In this document: in pieces, positions 36,401-41,504 of the stretch | How positions within the stretch are numbered: the first letter of the stretch is position 1 | How the letters are laid out: each line of letters opens with the position of its first letter | Assembly (NCBI GenBank): GCA_030762175.1 | Contig: CM060833.1 | Location: 6,513,001 to 6,577,000 of the forward strand | DNA from: Metallyticus violacea | Taxonomy: Eukaryota; Arthropoda; Insecta; Mantodea; Metallyticidae | Reading direction: 5' to 3' | Length of the DNA stretch: 64,000 bases | The notes under the pieces: model-generated | Databases searched by the model: none | Told to the model about the DNA's origin: nothing | Seen by the model: only the letters and a program-made list of their open reading frames with translations | Translations under genes and position numbers: made by a program

Positions 36401-38123
36401 GCATCCTGGCTGAATAAGTGTGACCTCAAACAGTAAAAGAAACAACACACCAATCTTTACTTCAAGCAAACTGTAATCAGATAGTGAATAAAAGAAGTTT
36501 ACAATGATTCCTCAATTCTGCTCTCAGGATTTCGAACCCCAATATTTACTTTATGTGCTACCTTACTTAGCTGCTTGAAGCACCCATGCACTTCATTTCA
36601 TATACAGAGGATACCAAAAAAATATATACACACTTTTACAGTAATACCTATTTAATATGTTTCAAAGTTGAACCGAAAAACAAAAGTAATGTAATGTCCT
36701 GCAACTACAGCTTTGCATCTGATATTTCAATTTTTCCCAAATTCACACAATTTACTTATGTCAAATGTTCGAAGGACATATTCATCTTCATCATTGTCAA
36801 CTACCTCATCACAATCAAAAATATCGTGTCTTTCCTATTCATCTTCTGGTAAACTATTGAAATAATTCAACACTTCATATTCTCGCAGATAATTCCGATG
36901 TGACATGGTTAGAAGTAAATGCAAAAATTATGCAGAGTATTACATCAGCAAATGTTCTATGACCTGGGGACTCTCAAAATGAACTAAGTAACATGCGATA
37001 CTTAGAAACAATAAGCTGGAAATGATGCTCCAACAATGAACTGATAGCCACAAGCAACATTGTTGTCAAACTCAGTAAACATTGCTCAAAATACCTTACC
37101 AGTAAAATGAGTGGCTATGATCCTTTATAGTAAAATATTTTTTTATAATTTGCTTAAGATTTGTTACAAAAATATGTACTTTACAAGTAAGAATACTCGT
37201 CGATCCTGGTGGTGTAGTGATAACCATACTTGCCTCCTAAACCCTAGATCGCGGGTTCAAACCTGATAGATGGATTTTTTGGGCGTAAAAATTCTAAGTA
37301 TGGCTTCCTTCAGAAGGGAAGTAAAGCTGTGGGTCCAGTGTCTTACATTTACGGAACGAAAAAGAACCTCAAGCCTGAAAGAAGAGGCCTCTGAACAAAA
37401 TTTGTCTGTCGTTTCATGCCTGAATTGAATGGGATGCTGATGACCTGAGATGTTAAACAGTGTCCGTAAATAAACCAAATAAAAAAAAAGTAAGAATACT
37501 CCATCTAATTTAAGTCGGAAATTAGTATGGAAAATTAAAATTGTCCTATTTATATGAGCATTAAAAATTGTTACTAGTAAAATACGAGTACGGTCCTCCT
37601 AGCGTTAAACATCTTGCCGGTGAACATTTTCCAAGGATGGAGCTGTAGAAAGGGTAGTCACTGCCTGGTTCTGACAGCAGCCAAAAGAATTTTATGCTCC
37701 TGAATTTCATGCTACAGGAAGATTATACTGAGAAATAAAATTATTTTTCAAATTATTACTATTATATTCATTTGTAACTTAATAACTTACCTCATACCTT
37801 TGAGAATTATGGTGCAGATTTTTTTACCCTGTTTAGATACTTCTTTTTTGCATGCAGCAAGGTGCTTAAGAGGTAACTGATATTTTGTTAAATCAGGTTG
37901 CGTGTTTGTGGATGGCCGAGAGAAGACCACAAAACTTCCACGACTAGAGAAAGGCTCCAAGGTTAGCTTCACATGTGAGCACATTCGGGATAACAAGATC
38001 CGTGTCAACATTGACAGCAACAACAAATCTGTCACATATGATTGGAACATCGCAACTCTTGATCTCAAGCTCTACTTTGCCATATGTTTTGGCGAAAGTG
38101 GATGGAAAATACTGGTAGAGTGA
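9031..38123 (+). CDS. CRLF3: Cytokine receptor-like factor 3 (CRLF3), seven coding exons
   Basis: A complete CRLF3 orthologue. Exons are 9031-9138, 13685-13974, 17878-18058, 21960-22212, 24117-24247, 31846-31954 and 37897-38123. They sum to 1299 nt, giving 432 residues plus TGA, with every junction in frame; human CRLF3 is 442 residues. The N-terminal ~120 residues are helical and charged. A fibronectin type III domain covers about residues 173-275 and ends with the class I cytokine-receptor motif WSAWS (residues 261-265, nt 22161-22175). The C-terminal ~155 residues form the SPRY-like part, with VDGREKTTKLP and the terminal SGWKILVE. No signal peptide or membrane helix is seen. In beetle and locust, CRLF3 is reported as the receptor for neuroprotective erythropoietin-like signals; the native ligand was not established to my knowledge. 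An in-frame ATG at 9025 is an alternative start. Confidence 0.94.
9841..9919 (+). repeat. (ATT)n microsatellite
   Basis: About 26 uninterrupted trinucleotide units. Confidence 0.97.
10435..11075 (+). repeat. Diverged tandem array, unit roughly 150-200 bp
   Basis: At least four successive blocks share the same order of landmarks. A TA(A/T)ACCCCTACTT-like start (about 10440, 10638, 10806 and 10950) is followed by a GATTTTCAGAAACTATTTTT-type segment, TTTATTTxxATGGCATATA, AGTTTTGTTG, and a GCTGCTAGA(x)TGATTTTTAAATTT end. Units have drifted, and the first appears to contain a partial internal duplication of the ATTTAAATGGTxTATA part. It lies entirely in CRLF3 intron 1. Confidence 0.75.
11350..12095 (+). 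pseudogene. Non-LTR retrotransposon 3' remnant (family E)
   Basis: In one frame it reads KYTKFWREQF and NKIRGRKDFKFKS, matching the - strand copy at 16330-16960 (KFWWEKFLL ... EIRGRRILNLKS). The shared 3' part includes GTGAATCAAATTGAAAACTTTTTAT-type sequence and a (CATT)-rich end. The Cys/His cluster of the other copy suggests the C-terminal region of a non-LTR element. It is broken by stops. Confidence 0.5.
12480..13190 (-). pseudogene. Degenerate IS630/Tc1-type transposase
   Basis: The complement reads KVFLLDEAWIYIMTEAKP, which resembles the DEA(H/W)F block around the first catalytic Asp in this superfamily. About 60 residues later come VNAAYFQENIIHQIFGEYI, like the VNxxxYxxxIL block. The second and third catalytic motifs are not recognisable and the frame is broken. 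No termini were found. Confidence 0.42.
13471..13506 (+). ncRNA. Hammerhead-like motif 1
   Basis: CCGATGA, then a stem formed by GTGGAA/TTTTAC, then GAAAC at 13495-13499 and ATATTTC. The core C3-U4-G5 has a U-to-C change and the cleavage triplet has drifted. Confidence 0.4.
13685..13974 (+). CDS. CRLF3: CRLF3 coding exon 2
   Basis: 96 codons plus 2 nt, encoding the N-terminal helical region (STARTS VNSSAQATLQDIDSAF; ends FTEKASELGR). LGGCKGIQESLRFTEKAS aligns with the LGG...FTKKAS stretch of vertebrate CRLF3. The donor is GTTGGT, a weaker variant. Confidence 0.92.
14390..14720 (+). repeat. PLE terminal repeat fragment
   Basis: Shares GTAAATTGGAACTTGCACA, TTGAACTACACACTCTTAAT and the hammerhead-bearing AAAATGTTCTCGAAACCGG with blocks at 19750-20000, 20500-20670 and 25700-26000. 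Such repeats next to PLE endonuclease debris look like PLE pseudo-LTRs. Confidence 0.65.
14664..14699 (+). ncRNA. Hammerhead-like motif 2
   Basis: CTGATGA at 14664-14670, stem II from GGAAACA/TGTTCTC, GAAAC at 14689-14693, stem III CCGG, and GTTC where a GUU triplet would be cut. One extra U sits between the CUGAUGA box and stem II compared with the canonical core. Confidence 0.5.
14721..15815. other. Unassigned part of CRLF3 intron 2
   Basis: No repeat or exon recognised; short open frames only. Confidence 0.4.
15816..16082 (+). repeat. SINE-A copy 3, diverged
   Basis: Decayed tRNA head (AAACCCAAGATTGTAGGTTA), then a good body match: GACTTCCTTCTGAAGGGCAG, AGAACCTCAAGCCTGAAAGA and GCTGATGACCTGTGATGTTA. 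Confidence 0.8.
16190..16960 (-). pseudogene. Non-LTR retrotransposon C-terminal remnant (family E)
   Basis: The complement reads YGYTLGKCPKCAEPDNTWHC followed by ILECKQTKFWWEKFLL: a CxxC...HCxxxC cluster as found after reverse transcriptase/RNase H in several non-LTR clades. EIRGRRILNLKSDEN follows. The 3' end is shared with 11920-12095. It is broken by stops and frameshifts. Confidence 0.55.
16985..17290 (+). pseudogene. PLE GIY-YIG endonuclease fragment
   Basis: Reads KKKSGINAIECLDCNL, then LRNIWLKQLEKSHFW. This is the decayed GIY-YIG arrangement seen at 19200 and 36090 (GIY...C..C...K.AVAxHFW). Confidence 0.65.
17374..17406 (+). ncRNA. Hammerhead-like motif 3
   Basis: CTGAAGA at 17374-17380, stem II TGG/CCA with the canonical U-A closing pair, GAAA at 17397-17400, and GTC at 17404-17406. 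It lies about 85 bp past the PLE endonuclease fragment on the same strand. Stem III is weakened by a C-to-U change after GAAA. Confidence 0.55.
17878..18058 (+). CDS. CRLF3: CRLF3 coding exon 3
   Basis: 181 nt: one base completes a Ser codon, then 60 codons. Contains the linker (LPAVPTLEEVPDI) and the start of the fibronectin type III domain (GPVQITEVEEKPGAALVHW). Donor is GTAAGA. Confidence 0.93.
18350..19510 (+). pseudogene. Penelope-like element: reverse transcriptase plus GIY-YIG endonuclease
   Basis: The most informative PLE copy. From 18420 it reads a reverse transcriptase core: KQKAGLVMGSPLSPFLTDLF, then WHRYVDDVFAI with the catalytic YVDD at about 18607. TIETEIDNMLPFLDLKI and, in another frame, FNPRSHKEATFNSMIYRLIN follow, both typical of the PLE RT-to-linker region. 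After a Lys-rich linker comes the endonuclease: YVGKTNRNIGIRLKEH, then KSAVAAHFWNENHEIEKG. The N-terminal RT half is missing and several frameshifts and stops are present, so the copy is dead. A hammerhead-like motif lies 80 bp downstream. Confidence 0.87.
19591..19624 (+). ncRNA. Hammerhead-like motif 4
   Basis: CTGATAA (19591-19597), stem GGAAA/TTTCC, GAAAC at 19613-19617, stem III ACAT/ATGT, GTC at 19622-19624. The general-base residue G8 is replaced by A, so this copy is expected to be inactive. Its place just after a PLE endonuclease on the same strand supports the assignment. Confidence 0.55.
19750..20000. repeat. PLE terminal repeat fragment
   Basis: TTGGAACTTGCACAATGAAG at the left matches 14390 and 25740. 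The block includes the reverse-oriented motif 5. Confidence 0.65.
19861..19896 (-). ncRNA. Hammerhead-like motif 5
   Basis: On the complement: CTGATGA, stem GAGAACA/TGTTTTC, CAAAAC in place of GAAAC, CCGGTTC. G12 is lost. Confidence 0.45.
20033..20208. repeat. Inverted repeat, arms about 28 bp
   Basis: AACTTATGTATTCACTTTAC at the left and its complement GTAAAGTGAATACATAAGTT at the right enclose motif 6. This suggests two PLE ends in opposite orientation or a foldback. Confidence 0.7.
20087..20116 (-). ncRNA. Hammerhead-like motif 6
   Basis: On the complement: CTGAAGA, then a strong stem UGGGAGA/UCUCCCA with the U-A closing pair, then AAAAC in place of GAAAC. It lies about 135 bp downstream of the - strand PLE endonuclease at 20248-20470. 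Confidence 0.48.
20248..20470 (-). pseudogene. PLE GIY-YIG endonuclease fragment
   Basis: The complement reads a CxxC-type lead-in (NCAECEKIYIG-like with frame breaks), then TGTRLKEHFRNIKYKQIEKS and AVAYHFW. Same module as at 19200 but in opposite orientation. Confidence 0.72.
20557..20592 (+). ncRNA. Hammerhead-like motif 7
   Basis: CTGATGA at 20557-20563, perfect stem GAGAACA/TGTTCTC, GAAAC at 20582-20586, then CAATTC in place of CGGTTC. All core purines are present; an extra U precedes stem II. Confidence 0.52.
21034..21068 (+). ncRNA. Hammerhead-like motif 8
   Basis: CTGATGA at 21034-21040, stem GAAGTC/AGTCTTC, then GAATT and ATGTTC. A more decayed version lies at about 20775-20810. Confidence 0.38.
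21157..21870 (+). mobile_element. Mariner family 5, 3'-truncated copy
   Basis: The left end CTAGGGGCATTAGAAATGAG follows a TA and matches the termini of the element at 30130-31729. The N-terminal helix-turn-helix of a mariner transposase is readable: AWFLWKKGVKTAEINR at about 21370-21415. No catalytic domain was recognised. Confidence 0.6.
21960..22212 (+). CDS. CRLF3: CRLF3 coding exon 4, with WSXWS motif
   Basis: 84 codons plus 1 nt, from an acceptor ending TTATAG to GTAAGT. It encodes most of the fibronectin type III domain: FRLQMAY, DVYIGPECQHLV, PGVPYTFRVCCRV, then SEWSAWSLP. WSAWS is at 22161-22175; the human orthologue has WSPWS. Confidence 0.95.
22290..23530 (-). mobile_element. Mariner family 3, defective copy a, split by a SINE
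   Basis: The strand opposite CRLF3 carries decayed mariner coding sequence parallel to 50933-52007 and 53340-54690: the PSDF/LAPSDF region near 22400 and the N-terminal region near 23150-23300 are homologous blocks. SINE-A copy 4 interrupts it at 22828-23106. Element ends are approximate; the coding frame is lost. Confidence 0.65.
22828..23106 (+). repeat. SINE-A copy 4, inserted in a mariner
   Basis: Head GGTCCTGGTGGTCTAGTGGT and box B GGTTCAATCT, full body and an ATAAATAAA tail. Flanks GGTGTGAACG (left) and GATGTGAACA (right) look like a diverged target-site duplication. Confidence 0.85.
24117..24247 (+). CDS. CRLF3: CRLF3 coding exon 5
   Basis: 2 nt complete a Cys codon, then 43 codons from WDESNCNYQI to GPGHSIEFT. 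It begins the SPRY-like C-terminal domain. Acceptor CTTACAG, donor GTAAGT. Confidence 0.92.
24371..24425 (+). repeat. (ATG)n microsatellite
   Basis: About 18 uninterrupted units, encoding only a methionine run in one frame. Confidence 0.97.
24872..24983 (+). repeat. Short degenerate tandem repeat, about 38-bp unit
   Basis: Three successive units begin AATCTCATACTCC, AACCTCGTACTCC and AATCTCTATTTCC, each followed by a TAATGAGA(C/T)TTG-like segment. Confidence 0.65.
25740..25985. repeat. Long foldback made of two PLE ends
   Basis: The left arm runs from about 25778 (TTGATATCATTGTATGATTT) to GGAACCGGTTTCGAGAACAT. The right arm is its near-perfect reverse complement, ATGTTCTTGAAACTGGTTCC through AATCATACAATGATATTAA. 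Arms are about 90 bp with a spacer of about 35 bp. Confidence 0.85.
25882..25917 (+). ncRNA. Hammerhead-like motif 9
   Basis: CTGAAGA at 25882-25888, stem GGAAAC/GTTCTT, GAAAC at 25907-25911, GTTC to 25917. It occupies the centre and right arm of the foldback; the left arm contains the reverse complement of the GAAACCGGTTC half. Confidence 0.5.
27079..27113 (+). ncRNA. Hammerhead-like motif 10
   Basis: CTTAAGA (G5 lost), stem GAGAGC/GCTCTT with a GAAT loop, GAAAC at 27103-27107, stem III ACA/TGT, then TC. Confidence 0.42.
28106..28219. repeat. Near-perfect hairpin, about 52-bp arms and 7-nt loop
   Basis: The left arm begins AATCTTATTTTGATTTAAAG and ends CACATTAAAACT; the right arm is the complement with one mismatch and a 3-nt insertion (GAC). 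The left arm resembles 35560-35640, placing it among the PLE-related repeats. Confidence 0.9.
30828..31069 (+). repeat. SINE-A copy 5
   Basis: Clean head GGTCCTGATGGTGTAGTGGT, box B GGTTCAAATCC, body with a short deletion after the GTGGGTCCC segment. It lies in the interior of the mariner above. Confidence 0.87.
31155..31315 (+). repeat. PLE-derived foldback with hammerhead-like motif 11
   Basis: Terminal arms ATGTAAATTATAATTAATCT and its complement AGATTAATTATAATTTACAT enclose the motif at 31212-31246. A related block is at 39590-39740. Confidence 0.72.
31212..31246 (+). ncRNA. Hammerhead-like motif 11
   Basis: TTGAAGA, stem GGAGAG/CTCTTC, CAAAAC in place of GAAAC, CCGGTC ending in a GTC triplet. 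Confidence 0.45.
31846..31954 (+). CDS. CRLF3: CRLF3 coding exon 6
   Basis: 36 codons plus 1 nt, VLECGTGLSDEGLGLV through PGALFVNTK. It is part of the SPRY-like domain. Acceptor TTCTTAG, donor GTAAAG. Confidence 0.9.
32578..32608 (-). ncRNA. Hammerhead-like motif 12
   Basis: On the complement: CCGATGA, stem AGGC/GCCT, TTGAAAC, ATGCCC. The cleavage triplet is altered. It lies about 440 bp downstream of the - strand PLE endonuclease at 33045-33330. Confidence 0.42.
32660..32750 (+). repeat. tRNA-like fragment
   Basis: GGGTTCGATTCCTCG is a good box B and TCTAGCAGTAGCATTTCC could be a box A region. A pyrimidine tract follows. No second copy was identified. Confidence 0.35.
33021..33043 (+). repeat. 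Poly-T run
   Basis: 23 T residues at the end of the reverse-oriented PLE fragment. Confidence 0.9.
33045..33330 (-). pseudogene. PLE GIY-YIG endonuclease fragment
   Basis: The complement reads KDAVPNLQESGIYHLNCENC in shifted frames, then FYKFAQKN and AAAHFWDKNHDFKKEPKL. This is the usual order GIY, CxxC, AAHFW. Multiple frame breaks. Confidence 0.72.
33515..33612. repeat. Inverted repeat, arms about 43 bp
   Basis: CTGAGTCAAAATATTTAGAA...GTTTTACTTTCAC is complemented by GTAAGTGAAACC...ATTTCAACTCAG. Similar half-sequences occur at 13385-13445, so this is another PLE-type end pair. Confidence 0.72.
33720..35200 (-). pseudogene. Jockey-clade non-LTR retrotransposon, reverse transcriptase remnant
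   Basis: The complement, read 5' to 3', shows a pre-RT region (NDWLTQCIKIFCKHKRVLYV at about 35060), then the RT block QFGFRKNMSTKEVTFKLTNE, a SYLS-type block (ALYLSKRKQNVIINTSDN), a FEDD in place of the catalytic FADD near 34045, and FLVLIDPNMNWKDHIDYI. The order and spacing are those of jockey-like elements. Stops and frameshifts occur throughout, and the 5' ORF and tail were not found. Confidence 0.8.
35560..35700 (+). repeat. Repeat related to the 28106 hairpin arm
   Basis: TTAATCTTGTTGGATTAAAAGTAAAAC and the following bases resemble the left arm of that hairpin, then AGTTTTAAAAAG. Confidence 0.5.
35831..35864 (-). ncRNA. Hammerhead-like motif 13, core intact
   Basis: On the complement: CTGAGGA, stem region GAAAACGTTGGTTC, GAAAC, then stem III ACA/TGT and a GTC triplet (35831-35833 on the + strand). 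All conserved core positions, including G5, G8, G12 and the GUC site, are present. It is the best single candidate for activity, though stem II is short. Confidence 0.58.
36085..36390 (+). pseudogene. PLE GIY-YIG endonuclease fragment
   Basis: Reads KKSGIYAIECLDCELK, then EHFRNIKLKQTEKSAVHTII in a shifted frame. Its neighbour motif 13 is on the opposite strand, so they belong to different insertions. Confidence 0.72.
36604..36790 (-). mobile_element. Fragment of the 583-bp Tc1-like family
   Basis: AGAGGATACCAAAAAAATAT and ATACACACTTTTACAGTAAT match the reverse complement of the right end of the element at 52128-52710, and homology continues for about 100 bp. The other terminus is missing. 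Confidence 0.65.
37199..37488 (+). repeat. SINE-A copy 6 with 13-bp target-site duplication
   Basis: Full-length head-to-tail copy. AGTAAGAATACTC occurs at 37186-37198 and again at 37489-37501, an exact duplication. A-rich tail. Along with copy 7, the best evidence for the element's boundaries. Confidence 0.93.
37897..38123 (+). CDS. CRLF3: CRLF3 coding exon 7 with stop
   Basis: 2 nt complete a Gly codon, then 74 codons and TGA at 38121-38123. It encodes the C-terminal SPRY-like strands: KGSKVSFTCEH, NNKSVTYDWNI, LYFAICFGESGWKILVE. Codon usage is visibly less AT-rich than the surroundings, as expected of a conserved exon. Confidence 0.95.
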
Positions 38124-38156
38124 CGTGTGTCATTTATAGATTTGTTAATCTTTTTA

Positions 38157-38464
38157 ATTAAAGTTCACCATTTTTACATCACATTTACTTAATGAAGGCA
38201 GAAGCCTTGAAGTTGTAACTAACCAAGATATGCAACTCGGCCAAATTGTCCCCCAGAAGGGGTGATTATTAATTGAACTACTTTTGTTATTATTCATTTT
38301 AATTTTTGTGTGAAAGAATGCATGAATTGAAAGTTAATATTATTGATTTTAATTTTAGGGGTATAATTCTTACATAGAAAATATAATGAAATATAAGATG
38401 AATTTTAAATATAATACATTTCATTAAAGCTCAATTCCCTATTCATTAATTAGCATTAAATAAA
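38157..38464 (+). terminator. CRLF3: Candidate CRLF3 polyadenylation signals
   Basis: ATTAAA at 38157-38162 and AATAAA at 38459-38464 follow the stop codon. Which one is used cannot be told from sequence. Confidence 0.35.
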
Positions 38465-39590
38465 AATCACTTAAAAGTTTTTGCAAATGAAATAGATCTT
38501 ACTAGAACAATTTTTATAATTGTTTCTGTTGGAAAATAAACTTAATAGAATAAATATCTTAGTACAAATTTTATCCAGGATTTATCAAGTTGCATTGTAA
38601 CACTTGTTTCATTTGCACACTAAGCTTTAAAGCATTGCATACATCTATGAGATATATTTAAAGAAAATCCTATGAATACATATGCAAATTGCACTAATGG
38701 CAAATTTAGCTTACTTAGATGCCCCAGGTTATACAGGTGCAGCAGTAACAATGACCCATTTTAAATTGTGCACTATTGTTGATAGTAGAAGATATTGCAA
38801 ACTGAAGTTATTTTCGGCTTTCTTGTTCTTATAATTTCTTTTGCTTGCCGTTTCTTCTTATGGAGTTTTTGGTCTATTCTTATGAGGCAGCTGTTTTAAC
38901 CTGGCTCTCTGTTACAGTAGATAGAGCCTGTCTGCTTCTAATTTGATATTTTGCACAGCATTGGCATATTCAATATCAAAGAATTTGTCATAATTGCTTT
39001 TAAACTTCTATTCACTGCGTTTAAATGTATCTTTGGCCATCTTTGCATTCTTTTGCAGTTTTTTCCTCTAAATACAAGTCATTAAGTTTTTTGTACAATG
39101 TGGAAATGTGGAAGGGATCTTATTGGACCCCTTTCTTTTTCCCAAAATATAAATCACTCACAAACTACAAGATTTGCAGTTTTACTGACATTTTTATTTC
39201 ACATATATTGTAAAACAAATCGTCAAAAACTTATCCGTCTGATGGCAGTTTATGTCCTGTTATTTGTTACTTTACATCCTTTGTTAAAAACATCGTTTCT
39301 TGGCGCCACATAATTCATGTGACATGATTTTAGAGTAGAGACTCTAAGTGTAACCAAACTAGAGTGCTTTTCAAATGGGATAGGGATTTGGCTGCAGCCA
39401 ATGGAACGTAAATGCTTATGCTAAGTTACCATATTACTTGCATACCTCCATACTTTATCATCCTCTCTATTGCACGTATGCAAGCAGCATCATACCTGTT
39501 ATAACAGTGTTAGTTTTCAGAAAATACATACCCTTTCAAAATAAATCATATTTCATTTAAGAACTTTCAAAATATAAGAAATTTTTTAAA
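38465..39590. other. Unassigned sequence downstream of CRLF3
   Basis: No exon or named repeat recognised. Confidence 0.4.
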
Positions 39591-39740
39591 AATTTGTTGG
39601 AACTCAAGTAGTTATCAATTTGGTTGAAGATGGAGAGCATGTCTCTTCGAAATCTGTTATCTAATCAAACCACCATATTTAAAAGTAAGTGAAGCATAAG
39701 CGTGTGTTAGACGACAGATTAGTTAGAATTTACATAAATC
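39590..39740 (+). repeat. PLE-derived block with hammerhead-like motif 14
   Basis: Related to 31140-31320: GGTTGAAGATGGAGAG, AAAAGTAAGTGAAGCATAAG and GACAGATTAGTTAGAATTTA are shared with small differences. Confidence 0.65.
39624..39658 (+). ncRNA. Hammerhead-like motif 14
   Basis: TTGAAGA, stem GGAGAG/TCTCTTC, GAAAT at 39649-39653, CTGTT. One core change (C3 to U). Confidence 0.42.
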
Positions 39741-39884
39741 ATTTGTTTACCTTTTATGGAAGTGGTAGAGGCTCATGGTTGATTTCCCTATTACCATCAT
39801 TATAAATTTATTATTATTAGGTTCTAATATTTCGTTACATTGTATTTCTTTCCTAAAGTCTTTCTCTTGTAATTTTTCAGCTTA

Positions 39885-40570
39885 TTAAACATAGAATTTC
39901 CAGTCTTCCCGTGTCAGATTGTCTATTTCTTCTTTAACGAATCTTTCCACATCTTTCATATTAAATGTCCTATTTTTATTTGCAACTCCCCGCTTTATTT
40001 GAGACCACACCTTCTGAATTGGATTGTAATGACAGTGATAAGGAGGCAATTGAATTACCTCATGACCCCCTCCCCCTTTCATTAGCCAGTTGATCAAGTT
40101 CGTACATTTTAAACCAATTTTTTAATGTAAAACATATTGCAAAAGTGAATTTTTTGTTTCATTTACCAAAAACTGAATCCCCCTTTTTTGCAACCATTGA
40201 ATGTTATCACCTCTTCTAGTTGATGTATTTGGAATTTTCTTTTAGTTACCAATCCATTATTACTTTACTTCTCTCTTCTAAATAATTTAGGAAATCATTT
40301 GAAAACCATTCTTTAAATATTGAATCTGCCATTTCCCCATGATAGTCGGAAGTTGATTTAGAAAGTAATATCCATTTGCTCTCTGGCACAAAATCTGTTT
40401 TACATAATCCTTTATGACAAATGATAAGTGTGCTGCCCTTTCCCAAAGATACCTTCACTATACCAAGTCTTGCCAAATGGATTTTGAGTGTGGTTTTGAT
40501 ATGCTCAAGTTTAATCCAAATAAAAGATTGATCTTGTGACACCAGAAATACAAATTTGATCAGCACTTTT
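39885..40570 (-). pseudogene. DDE-superfamily transposase, 3' half
   Basis: The complement reads LGKGSTLIICHKG, FVPESKWILLSKS, SDYHGEMADSIFKEWF, KVIMD, then after frame breaks GHEVIQLPPYHCHYNPIQKV followed by WSQIKRGVA and a terminal LTREDWKFYV with stop. The DYHxEM, MDN-like and LPPYHCxYNPIExxW blocks are typical of an IS630-related family common in insects. The N-terminal DNA-binding part was not found next to it. It may once have been linked to the same-strand Myb/SANT exon at 45233-45472, but that is speculation. Confidence 0.75.
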
Positions 40571-41504
40571 TAGTGTGGGCTCATTGTAATATGCCAGTGG
40601 TTCCAAAACATCTTCTAATGCTTTCTAAAGAGAATTGATGCTAGCAATAAAGTAAAAGTATTTTAAAAGATAATCGACTATTGGGAAAAATCAGTAAAAT
40701 AATTGCAATCTTGACAGATTCCAAACAGCAAAAAAATCAAAGAACTAGATTCAGAGATAACTGTAAGTATCTTAAATAAGTTTCAAATTCATACACTAAG
40801 TTTACTTAATAGCTTCTACAGTTATGTTCCAAAAGAACGTAAAAGAACTTTTGAGCTTTAAACCCGTTCCCTGTGATATTCAGAAAAACCAGCCTGCCAG
40901 GACAACAGAGAAATGCCTGATTTATTTGACATCAGATTGTTTGATAAAAAGAAATATTTCATATTAGAAGCCACTATCTAAATTTTCATATCAGTTAAGG
41001 GACACTTTAAAGGTTTGTCAAATGAAACAAAAATCATCCTTCTAACATTTGCAACCACTTATTTACAAAAATGAGGAAAGCTATATTTTAATTATGATAC
41101 CAAAGTAATTCATACAAGCATTAATGACATTAAAATACTACAACGGAATGACACATAAATGTGATCTCAAACATAACAATGGTTGCCAACATAAATTATG
41201 CACTTAAAAGTTTCCAAATGCTGCTAAATTGTTATTTTCAGCAGTCACTTTAGCAGAATGTAGAATAGGAGATTATTAAATTAGAGAAGTGTATTTATTT
41301 TATTGATTTCTCTTCATAGGACTATTTTAACAATGTGCTTGGAATTATTTTAATATTTAACAGCACACCCTGTTATTGTAACATTTAAAATGATTACATA
41401 ATTTACACTGAATATGAATGTTTAGCAATTTTTATTAGTGATTTGTTTTCTTTTCTTTTGCACCAGCAACAAATTGTTTTAAAATGTTTCCAAAGTGTCA
41501 TATA

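Larger units (their letters stand above)
31955..37896 (+). other. CRLF3 intron 6
   Basis: 5.9 kb. It contains PLE endonuclease fragments in both orientations, a jockey-like reverse transcriptase on the - strand, a Tc1-like fragment and SINE-A copy 6. The stretch 31955-32560 shows nothing recognisable. Confidence 0.85.
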
